A stretch of 64,000 bases of DNA from NCBI GenBank assembly GCA_964019335.1, contig OZ025660.1, positions 1 through 64,000 on the forward strand. The letters are read 5' to 3'. This document shows positions 55,611-64,000 of this stretch, piece after piece (within the stretch, counting starts at the first letter, position 1; every line of letters starts with the position of its first letter). The position numbers and the translations under genes were made by a program. The stretch comes from Diplonema japonicum (lineage: Eukaryota; Euglenozoa; Diplonemea; Diplonemida; Diplonemidae). The notes under the pieces were generated by a model. The model was given only the letters and a program-made list of their open reading frames with translations. It did not search any database and was not told the origin of the DNA.

Positions 55611-56643
55611 ATTGGATGGACCCATGGAGGCAGAGCGCCCCTTGACCCCATTGGTGAAGAGATCTTTGGTCTCCGCGAACGACCTGGCCCGCCCCCTCGT
55701 ACCCAGGTTCGTCACCGCAGCCTCAGAGGTCGTAGCGAGAGGAGGAGCCCCCTTCTTCCCCTTCCCCTTCCCTTTCCAGACACTGTCGTGTGTCGTCGTC
55801 GCCCCCGGTGTAGGGTCCCGCGGCACTGCCGTTCCCGTCGTCAGCGTGGCCGCCTGCGGCAGGAGGAGGCGGAGCGTCGTCCGCAGATCGGAGATCATCT
55901 CCTGCTGAGAGTCGATCGTCCTCTGCAGCCCGACGATCGACTCCTTCAGCGTGGCGACGAGCTCAGTGAGAGCGGCGACCTCAGGCGACCCGGAAGGGAC
56001 TCCCTCCTTGTTTCCCGCAGACACGTTGCGGGGCGGTGTAGGGGACGTCACAGTGTCGAGCTGGGGGGGAGCCACCGAGCTCGGTATGGACGCCCACGGG
56101 CTGGTGGGAGGAAGCCCAGTTGCTTTCACCGCAGGGCCAGTCTCCGAGGGTGTCGACGCCGATACAGGTGCCGGGTCAGGTACAGGTGTAGTAGGCGCAG
56201 GTGCAGGCACATGAGAAGATGTGGGTGCCGGGGTCGAGGACGTTGCAAGCGCAGGTGCAGATGCAGGTGTCGTCCTGTTGATGAGAGGGGGCGGCTTGAC
56301 GGTCGGGTGGTCGTCCGCATCACGGAGGCAGACAAGGCGCCCCCCAAGGAGCCACGTCCTGGACTTCGGGGGCGGGCTGTCGACGACGATGAAGAACACG
56401 AGTTGCCTCGTGCCCTGGAACATCGTCTGCGTGCGTCGCAGGACGGAGGATGGTTTCCAACCGATGTGGTCCATCACTTCGTCGAAGGCCGCCCTGGTGA
56501 TGGACGGCGGGGCTCCGGTGAGCAAAAACTTGCGCTTCGTACGCAGTTTTGCGAGGGTTTCCCGGAGCCGCTGTTCCGTCTCCGGTAGGCACCGCACAGT
56601 CCATCCCTTACGGTGCGCCACCCCGAGAGACAACCCACCCAGC
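55608..56643 (-). pseudogene. Family A ORF1, C-terminal 345 codons, copy III
   Basis: The frame is open from the 5' truncation (LGGLSLGVAHRKG) to the normal TGA. It holds the Pro/Thr-rich segment, the C-terminal coiled coil and the basic tail. Coiled coil 1 and the basic N-terminus are missing. Confidence 0.88.
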
Positions 56644-56644
56644 A

Positions 56645-56659
56645 TTGTTTTCTTTTTTT
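56645..56659. repeat. Target-site duplication, 5' side of copy III
   Basis: Sense AAAAAAAGAAAACAA. Its last eight bases equal those at 50863-50870 and 43227-43234. Confidence 0.85.
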
Positions 56660-57511
56660 AATAAGAATAATAATAAATATTCCACTACCAGGCGGGAGGA
56701 TCGAAGGGGAGTAGAGAAAACCAAAGGGAATGGGACATCACTTCAAACCAAGAGAGGTGTTTGAAAGTGATTCGTGAAAAGCAGTCTCTGTTACTGAGCC
56801 ATTGGTCGAAGGGTCCTGGTCCGCTGCTCCCTGTTGTAAATTACTTGGACCCCCTCACCACGCTCTTTTCATAATAATATAAAACCGATCCCACCCACCA
56901 GGCAGCACCTGGGTCCCGAGGCATTAGCCGCCTCTAGTAACAAGAGACGACCTCCCAGATTTTAAGAACTTTGGAGGAGTTTCAATTGTGAAAAATTAAC
57001 CAGCTGACTGTGAAACTCCACCGTCTGCTGGACTTGTTGGGCTTTCGGGAGCCAATAAATTCAATTCAATTAAGTTTCGTTCTACAGTTTTTTTTTTTTT
57101 TTATATATATTCTTCTTTTTTTTTTTTTTCTTTTTTTTTTTTTCCCTCAAAAATAAAGGAATTCAAATCAAGCTCGATCGTGTACACCGAAGCTTGAATC
57201 ATCTGTCCTTCTTTTTTTCTTTTTTTTTTCTCTTTTTTCTTTCTATATGAAAGGTGAGTGAAAATTTTGAATAACACTGGGGGCGGGGGTCAGGGGCCTG
57301 GTAATGGAAAATAAGGGAAGACACTGGGGAGGGAGGTGAAAAGAAAGGATAGGAGTGAAGCCAGAGTCGAGAGATTGAGTTAGAAACAATTGCTGTCTGA
57401 AGTCGTATAACAACAGTACAGTTTCAAACTCAGGATAATTTGAGAGAAAAGTATATAAGTAAAGTTTAGTTTATAATATAATTTATAAAGGGGATTATAT
57501 CTCACGGTCGG
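56660..57511. other. Displaced 5' flank of tRNA-Arg; possible + strand retroelement tail
   Basis: No gene is recognised. On the + strand the segment ending CAATAAATTCAATTCAATT (57053-57071) looks like the 3' end of a CR1/L2-type element with an ATTCA-repeat tail; the sequence from about 56690 may belong to it. T/A homopolymers fill 57085-57240. The 3' UTR of element D probably occupies the part next to 57511. Confidence 0.4.
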
Positions 57512-60500
57512 TCACAACAGGCCCTGCTGTTCCAGGAATTGTACGGTTTTCCCGGCGTCAGTTGACAGTAGGGCCTTGAGCGAAGGAAGGGAGGAACCGA
57601 AGATCTGACTTCTCTGGTCAGCTCTACCATCGTCCTGGCATTCTTTCAGGAGGTGGCTCAGCGTCTGAGGCATCGAACAAAGGTGGCATGTGACCACATC
57701 GGCCGGGGGATTGAGTAGATACCCGCTTATGAGGGGGCTCTTCCCCACTCTCAGCCTCATGATCGCAACTTCTTGTTCCCTGTTTAGCTCTTCAAACTTC
57801 TCGAAATTCCCTGCGAAAAGCTCTCGGTATGTCTCCTTGACACCCGTTTTTTTCCAGAAGAGGAGGTGGCTCGCCAGTACCTTTTTTCTCACCAGTGACT
57901 TCACGATGTCTATGCTGGTCTTCTGTTCGTGGGCAACTGCCCGGCAGGTCTCCTTCGCCTTCTTGTCCGCCATCTCGTTCCATTTGAATCCGCAGTGACT
58001 TGGTACGTACTGTATGACCACTTTGTGGCCTCTCTTTACAAGTCCCGCTACCTCGTGCCACAGTTTGTACTCGTCTGCAGAGACGGCGGACAGGTGCCCC
58101 TGGCACATCCTCCTTATTACCGACTGCGAATCAGTGCAAATAAGGACCATCTCTTGGCTCGTGCCCACTCTCTTCGAGAGGTTTGTCGCGAGGTGCAGCC
58201 CCAGCTCTATGGCCCTTTGCTCGCACCTGTAGGATGACGTATAGGATCCACCGCTGACCCCATACGAAGCTTTTCTCTCCCCTCGCAACAGTATCGCAGC
58301 AGCTCCTCCGTTCCTGCCGTCCTTCAATGACCCGTCTGTGAAGATCATGCAGAAGGCTTTTCCGTGCTTCTCGATAAGCCGGTTCAGTGTGTCCTCTGTT
58401 GCTTTCCTTCTGACTTCACTGGTGTCCGATCTCTTCACATGTATGTCGAGGAAGGGGGCCAGTATCAGTTTACCCTCGAATCTCTGCCAAGGTGTAACTC
58501 TGTACTTCTTCTCAAAGGCATAACCTGAGAATGGTGTTGCCGCCCTCTCTGGGAGCTTGTAGGCCCTGGCTGCTTCCCTTTGTCGATCTGACCATGTTTT
58601 CTTCGGGAACAGTACCTCGTATCTGGTCAGATCCTTCAGGGGTTGTGTAGCTTGAAAGGCAGCTGTGTTCTCCTTCCTAATGATGGACTCGTACAGCAGT
58701 AAACTGTCGTGTTCGATCAGCGCATCGAGTGTCCACAAGCCAGCCTCGTTTAGTGTAGCGAATGTCTCTGATGTCGCTACACATCCTGTGATCGTTAAAG
58801 CTGCCCGGTACTGCAGCTTCTGGATTCCTTCGTGGTACGTGCCCCTCCCGCCTATCACGAAAGGTCCGTACGCCCCCAGACAGTAACGGAAAACTGGCTG
58901 TACGTACGTGAGGTAGAGTGCCCTCATTACCACTTTCTTGCAACCCCACTTCGTCCCTGCCAGTCTTCTCAGTAGCCTGACTCTGCTTTCCGCCCTTCTC
59001 AAGACGTCTGCCGTATGTGCGGCGAAAAACATGTCTTCCTCAAACGTGACTCCGAGCAGCTTTGTTTTTTCAACTACCCTGAGCTCTTCCCCCCCCGCAA
59101 AGGTTGCCGATATCTTCCCTTTTAGGGTCCTTTGGGGATATGAGATGCCCGCTACTGGCAAGAACTCTGTCTTGTCTTTTGATATCACCATCGAGTTCCA
59201 GGAACACCAAGTCTCCACGATCCTCAGGACCCTCGACAGCTTCTCGTTCAGTTTCTCAACATCTTTCTCATGAACCACCACCGCGATGTCGTCTGCGTAC
59301 ATCACAGCGTCAATTCCCTCCTTTGCGAAAATCGCTGACAGGTCGTCCATATATAATGAGAAGAGGGTCGGAGCCAGGATCGTCCCCTGTGGAACCCCTC
59401 CTTTTATCTGCCTTTGTTTCCCTATCTTGCCGTCCACCTTGACGGCTGCAACCCTTTGGTCCAGGAAGGCAGCGACCCAGTTCGTTATCCTCTGCGGGTA
59501 CTTGCTGTATCTCAGCTTTGCGTTCAGGCCTTTATGCCAGACTGTATCAAAAGCCCCTTTCAGGTCAAAGAGCAGGAGACCCCCGCAGAACTCGTCTCCT
59601 CTGATGCGATCTAGTTTCGTTGTAACCTGCAAGACGTTCTCTTCAGTGGAACGCCCCTTCCTGAAACCTGACTGCATTTTGTGAACCTTCTTTACATCGC
59701 CCACGTCTTGGTGGTAGTCGATCCTGATCTTCACTATCCTCTCCATTGTCTTTGAAATTCCCGAGGTTAATGAGATCGGCCTGTACGATGCCGGTTCGCT
59801 CTTCAGCTTTCCTTTGCCTTTGAAGAGCGGGACGATGTGTGTGTATTTCCAATCCGACGGAACTACACCCTTCTCCCACGACATATTGAAGAGATGTAGC
59901 ATCGCGTCCAGGGCCGTTTCCCCGAGGTGCTTTAACATCTCGTTGTACACACCGTCAGGGCCTGGGGACTTCCCCTTTTTAAGTTGCCTCAGTGCGTACT
60001 TCAATTCGTCGATGCTTATATCGGGGCACTCGGTCCTGTTATTCCGACCACCGTTTTCCTTGGTTAGTCGTTCTACTCTTTCCAGCATTCTCTTGGTGTC
60101 CTTGTTCAGTTGCGGTGCAAATGCCTCCGCGTAGTGGTCCACCAGTGCGTCTGCCTTCTCTGTCGCTGTGGTGTGTAATCTTTCACCAGCCATCAGCGGC
60201 GCCACAGGTTCTTTGCCCTTCCTACCATCGAGCGTCTTTATCGTCCTGAAAGCATGCCCCAGGTCTTTCTTCTGTGACAATTCCTTCGTGTACTCAGCCC
60301 ACGCTCTTTTCTTTCCTACGACGATTTGTTCCTGCACTTGTCGGCTGATTTCTCCGAGTCTTTCGCACTGTTCAGTCGAGGGGATGCCAATGTCTGACAT
60401 TATCTCCTTTTTCAGAGCGTTCCGCTGAGCAACTAACTGCGTTAGTTCTTCTGTCCACCACGCTTTCCCACCTCTTGCTCCACCTCTCGGTATGAAGAGC

Positions 60501-60913
60501 CTGGCGGCTTCTTTGATCGCGTTCGTGAACTGTTTGTTCAATTTCACGGGGTCACCTGTTCTCTGCAGGTGCCTTAGGGCGTGCTCAAGATAATCCCTGA
60601 AGCCAGCCCAATCCGCTTTTTTGAAGCAGAATCTCCTTTCTGTCGTCTTGACTTCAAACTTGGTTCTGATTTCGATGGACATGGGAATGTGGTCGGAACC
60701 CCATGACTCTAGGGTTGTCCAGGATGTAGATTCCATGTCAGGTCCGCTTATAACCAAGTCTGGCGAGGATAGTGTCCCTCTTGTGTTAAGGAGTGTGGGC
60801 TTATATCTGTCGTTCCAGGGTCTCATCCCTTTATCGACCATCCACGCTGCGATTTTGCTTCCTATAGGGTCTTCTTTTTTCTTCCTTCCATCCCACAGTG
60901 GGTGATGGGCGTT
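57512..60913 (-). pseudogene. Element D: APE-RT-RNase H retroelement ORF2, interrupted in APE
   Basis: A clean frame of 1133 codons starts in NAHHPLWDGRKK, the middle of an APE domain, and ends at TGA. It shows the APE end SWGSDHIPM, then RT motifs LKKGKSPGPDGVYNEML, YRPISLTSG, LFDLKGAFDTVWH, GVPQGTILAPTLFSLY and VMYADDIAVVV, and RNase H motifs IFTDGSL, CTDSQSVIRRM and PSHCGFKWNEMADKKA. A finger CHLCSMPQTLSHLLKEC follows. It is a different family from A and B, with lower GC. The upstream part of APE and ORF1 are absent: the frame is cut at 60914 by the tail of copy E. Otherwise the ORF is undamaged, so the interruption is probably young. Confidence 0.9.
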
Positions 60914-62043
60914 CTTTTTTTTTCAAAATACCAATGCAGGGCCGCCATGGAGAGCAACACCTGAGAAAAGGGGAAAAAAAGGTGAAGGGAAACCATGGGG
61001 AAATAGGGAGGGCAAAGGACCAGGCTTCTGCAAGCAGGAGGAGCCTGGTCCCCCACCAACCCGTGCTCTGCTTTGGGACAGCCGAAGAGGGCTGAATTAC
61101 ATTATTCCCTCAGTCAAGTGAGAGAAAAACGGGGGCCTACCTTCCAGCTGGATGTCCTTCTTTGGCTGGAACCTCCGGCGGAAAGCCCCCCAGGGAGGTA
61201 TTGCTCCTATTGAGCGAATCATTGGTGAGTGTGAAAATAAAAAGGGGAAATGGGAAACAGTGAGAGGAAGGGGAAGGAAGGGAAAGGAAAGTGGGAAACA
61301 CAACATTCCATTTAACACACACACACGGGGCGATCCCTTAGCGCAGCACGGGGGCCGCGGGACCGGCGTCAAGAGAGACCGGAGGAGGGGGCGGCACGTT
61401 TGAAGGCGCAGTGACGTCTGTAGACGCCAGGGATGATGGCGAGGTGAACAGTCCGGAGCGTGACCAGGCGAGCAGGCCAGACTCAACAATGAGGTCGTAG
61501 ATCTGGGTCACGCGTCTCGACAGGGAGAACGCTAGGGGGAGGGAGTACCAGCAGGAGTGTCGATCGCCCCCCTCCCGATCACAGGGCACCCACCGACAAC
61601 ATGCTCCCTGGACATCGGTGCTGCGTGGCAGGCTGGGCACCGGAGCACACCCTTGTGCTTCCTGTTCGGGCCAGCAGTCTGCAGGAAGCCGAAGAAGAGA
61701 GCCGAGTGACCAATCCGCAGCCGCGAGATGACCGTTTCAGCCTGTCTGGGGAAGCCAAGGGGGAAGTGCAGGGATGTTATGAGCTCCGCGGACCTCCGCA
61801 CCACCCACCGTCGCACCAGGGCCCTCACTGATCGGTAGTCAAGGCAGGGCCTGTCCTGCTTCCGCTTCGTTCCCTCCCCGGCCAGAGCGTCAGCCTTCTC
61901 GTTCCCGTCCACCCCACAGTGGGAGGGCACAAACTGGAGGACCACCGGTGTCCCCTGCGTGCGCGCCGCGGACACCAGCCGGCTCCACGTCTGGTGGTCG
62001 AGCTTCTCCCTCTGTCGCGTTGGGCCAGCTCGCAGCTGCTCGA
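60914..62043 (-). mobile_element. Family A retrotransposon, copy E (5'-truncated, decayed)
   Basis: Poly(A), the 3' UTR and about the last 240 codons of ORF2 (end of RNase H and zinc finger). A two-base insertion near 61535 and a deletion of about 40 bp near 61770 break the frame. At 62043 it ends within the RNase H coding region and unrelated sequence begins. Its insertion point is inside element D, not at a tRNA. Confidence 0.9.
61338..62043 (-). pseudogene. Family A ORF2 C-terminal remains, copy E
   Basis: It contains QLRAGPTRQREKLDHQTW, the distal RNase H motif HCGVDGNEKADALA and the zinc finger CPACHAAPMSREH, then a shift and the normal end in GPAAPVLR. Not functional. Confidence 0.85.
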
Positions 62044-62177
62044 CTTGTGCAAATACCAGGTGGGAGGGAGAAGGGGGGCGGAGAAAGTTGAAAGTTGGAC
62101 GTGAGGTTGCGGGGCAGGAAACTAACGCCTTGTCTCGCTTGGAGGCTGGCGACCTATTCAAAAAGAATTGCTTAGAC

Positions 62178-62358
62178 CGGCGATCATCCTATGCTGGCAG
62201 GAAACGTGGAAACGTTTCCGTTCCCGTTCCCGTTTCCATACTTTTCAAAATTCTTATGGAAACGGCTTCCTTCTTAAGGAAACATAAACACGTTTCCGTT
62301 TCCGTTTCCCTTTTTTTCAAAAAATGCATGGAAACGCGTTAGCATAGACCTAACCGGG
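62178..62358. repeat. MITE-like repeat rich in GGAAACG/CGTTTCC
   Basis: About 180 bp bounded by imperfect inverted ends (CCGG...CTATGCT at the left; AGCATAG...CCGG at the right). The interior is packed with GGAAACG and its complement, so it can fold into long hairpins. No ORF of note. Family unknown. Confidence 0.55.
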
Positions 62359-62852
62359 GGCCCTGACTTGAAGGAAGTAGGAACTCTGGAACTGAAAATT
62401 CTAGTACCATTTACCTATTTATATCTTCCTAAGGTTGCATGCTGCTCAAGCGAGGATAGGCCACCCATTTCTTAAGTTGTTTTGTGTGGGTTTGTGCTAC
62501 TATAGGCATGAGCTCCTCGAGATCCTCCCGTTCGAAAGTAGATGCTTTCGTCTTCAGGGGCCCTTGTTCTTCAGCACGCTTGCAAAAAAGTTTGACACCG
62601 GTCCCATTCTAACCTTCTGGTTGCATTTTCCTTAAAAAACTGCCCTTATCTGGGAGTACTTGGTCCAAAGAGAGGAAGGGGCAGCGCCAACGTCATCTTC
62701 AGTCGGTTCTTCGTCTTTCCCCACGAAAGTCAGCTCATGTTTTCAGGTACTGTGCTTTGCTTATTTCGGGTAGAAGACTCTCCTCCCTCTTCGTTTTCGG
62801 CATTTGACGTTTTTCTTTTTGATGATCTTGAGCTCAGATGTTTAAAAAAAAA
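62359..62852. other. Spacer without recognised features
   Basis: Unique, moderately A/T-rich sequence. No gene is supported; a + strand frame of 66 codons (62435-62635) has no features. Confidence 0.5.
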
Positions 62853-63013
62853 TTCACTCTGCCCCCAATAATGTCACTCCCCCCCCTATAATTTGGCAGC
62901 CACGGGCCATAAACACCTAAGTCCTGCCCATAATTGAGCTATCAAATTATAGCCCGGATTGTCAAATTATGAGAGGGGGGTAATCAGATTATAGGGGGGG
63001 GGTTAGGAGTGAA
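62853..63013. repeat. Short inverted-repeat element (MITE-like)
   Basis: About 160 bp starting TTCACTC and ending GAGTGAA. Both arms carry C/G-runs beside TATAATTTG or its complement (CCCCCCTATAATTTGG at the left; CAGATTATAGGGGGGGGG at the right). It can form an imperfect hairpin over most of its length. Confidence 0.6.
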
Positions 63014-63614
63014 GAAATTTCTGAACTATCAGATAAAAAAAAAATTCACTATGATAGCAACGAAGTGGTTAGCAACGCCCCGCCAAAAAAAAAAAAAAAA
63101 AAAAAAAAATCAAAAAAATAAACCTTGCTATCGCACGATATTGGTATTCACATTCTGCAAACAACACACGAGATCAACAAGGGAAGACATACAAGAGGAG
63201 GGGGGAAATTCCCGCCTGACGACCCCACTGGACAGCGTCCTGACTGTCATCCTGAAGAAGGCAAACGCTGTCTTTTTACTTTAGGCGGGGGCAACACCTT
63301 TCCTTTCAGAAGGCGACCTTACGACAAGAAGAGAAGAGGGACGAGTTTGCACGGACGTGGCTGATTGCGAAGGCAAAGAAACAGGAAGCGAAGCAGCCAA
63401 GGAACGTGGCAGCGGACTTTGACGAAACCCTGGGGGGGAATCAGGGGGATTCGCAGAAGTGCCCCAATGACATGTCGTAGAGAAAAGATGAAAACTAATA
63501 GATGAGAAGTAAAGATTTTGCGTTAGTAAATGGTTATTGCGTCAAGTTCACACCGGCCATAATTGACCACGTCTATAAGTCTCTCAAAAGGAGTTCATGC
63601 GTAACCCAAAAGGT
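63014..63614. other. Spacer 3' of the RNase T2 gene
   Basis: Contains an A-run (63085-63109) and otherwise unremarkable sequence. I see no gene. Confidence 0.5.
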
Positions 63615-64000
63615 CTAATGGGGGCAGTTGCCCGGACCACTCAAAGTGCACCTGTTGTGTTTAATAGAACCAAGGACTACATACTCGCATCTGTGGGAAA
63701 GATCACGCACAAAGCAGATGCCGCATTCCGTGTCCGAGCCCATTGTTGGGCACAGGTGGTTGTACTGCGTGTAAAGGTTGAGCGTAGTGTTGAAGTACTG
63801 AAATTCGGGCATGTTATCGGCACACGAGCCGTGCTTCTCCCATTCGTGTGTCCAGAAAGACTCATCACTCCCGTTGTCAGAAGGCCAGTCCTCCTTCATT
63901 TGCGGGAGCAGTGACTGGACCTCTGTCTCATTGAATGTAACGTTCCTGCAGTAGCCACTTGAAGCAGCGGCCCACTGCGGCCACAGCCCGTGAATGGTCC
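63615..64000 (-). CDS. RNase T2 family ribonuclease (partial, N-terminus beyond window)
   Basis: The frame enters from the right edge in TIHGLWPQW, the CAS I active-site motif. It continues through a Cys-containing loop to SFWTHEWEKHGSC, the CAS II motif with the catalytic His-Glu-Lys-His set, then FQYFNTTLNLYTQYN and a C-terminal CGICFVRDLSHRC before TAG 63615. RNase T2 enzymes are secreted or lysosomal acid endoribonucleases. The signal peptide must lie beyond the window. The stretch between LYTQYN and the C-terminal Cys motif is about 30 to 60 residues shorter than usual for the family, so there is either a deletion or an unusual short form. The frame is otherwise clean. Confidence 0.88.
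   Translation of the reverse strand, partial: TIHGLWPQWAAASSGYCRNVTFNETEVQSLLPQMKEDWPSDNGSDESFWTHEWEKHGSCADNMPEFQYFNTTLNLYTQYNHLCPTMGSDTECGICFVRDLSHRCEYVVLGSIKHNRCTLSGPGNCPH

Larger units (their letters stand above)
50871..56644 (-). mobile_element. Family A retrotransposon, copy III (5'-truncated)
   Basis: 3' terminus and ORF2 are intact; ORF1 is truncated within its central region at about 56643. The 5' junction is followed upstream by GAAAACAA and an A7 run (sense AAAAAAAGAAAACAA, 56645-56659), the same bases that precede tRNA-Arg. So the tRNA-Arg native 5' flank is displaced to 56645 and beyond. Confidence 0.93.

Noticed and set aside
27060-56644. Segmental duplication instead of separate retrotransposition events
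   Set aside because: Each copy ends in its own poly(A), copies have different 5' truncations, and the repeats at junctions match the tRNA flank rather than copied host DNA. It cannot be excluded fully for copies II and III without reads.

Overview
This window looks like nuclear DNA from a microbial eukaryote that I cannot place more precisely. It carries eukaryotic tRNA genes with pol III T-run terminators, secreted proteins with signal peptides, several families of non-LTR retrotransposon, a pogo-like DNA transposon and many homopolymer or pyrimidine tracts. Genes are GC-rich and the spacers are A/T-rich. Every coding feature I can support, host or mobile, lies on the minus strand, so the window is best read from right to left.

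Left part (1-11.1 kb): an array of 26 copies of GGGTTTGC runs into a 3'-truncated copy of a large single-ORF retroelement. A second copy of that element with a complete 3' end follows. It encodes an OTU-type protease domain, zinc fingers, a reverse transcriptase (RT), a restriction-like endonuclease (RLE) and a long C-terminal extension of unknown function. Host island 1 (11.3-15.8 kb) holds three secreted-protein genes: a duplicated Cys-rich module protein, an AA10 copper LPMO with a CBM1-like tail, and an LVIVD-type beta-propeller protein. From 16.1 to 23.2 kb lie a broken host exon, a decayed relative of the OTU element, a very small secreted ORF, a pogo-like transposon with clear inverted termini and TA duplications, and a frameshifted ubiquitin-like/ankyrin gene. 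From 23.3 to 26.9 kb is a decayed RT element (family F) with a sense-strand poly(T) tail, beside a short second copy.

The centre and right part (27-56.7 kb) is dominated by one APE-RT-RNase H retrotransposon family (family A: copies I, II, III, C, E) and a diverged sister (B). Intact or near-intact copies are stacked head to tail directly upstream of two tRNA genes, tRNA-Val(CAC) and tRNA-Arg(CCT). The stacked copies are separated by repeats of the bases just 5' of the tRNA, which I read as target-site duplications from repeated insertion at the tRNA 5' boundary. ORF1 and ORF2 are in the same frame, separated by one UGA. The 47 codons after the UGA are conserved between A and B, and a 2A-like motif (LVETNPGP) follows. 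The suggested expression scheme is readthrough and then ribosome skipping. From 57.5 to 62 kb another APE-RT-RNase H element (D) is interrupted by a 5'-truncated family A copy (E). The right end carries two MITE-like repeats and part of an RNase T2 gene that continues past the window.
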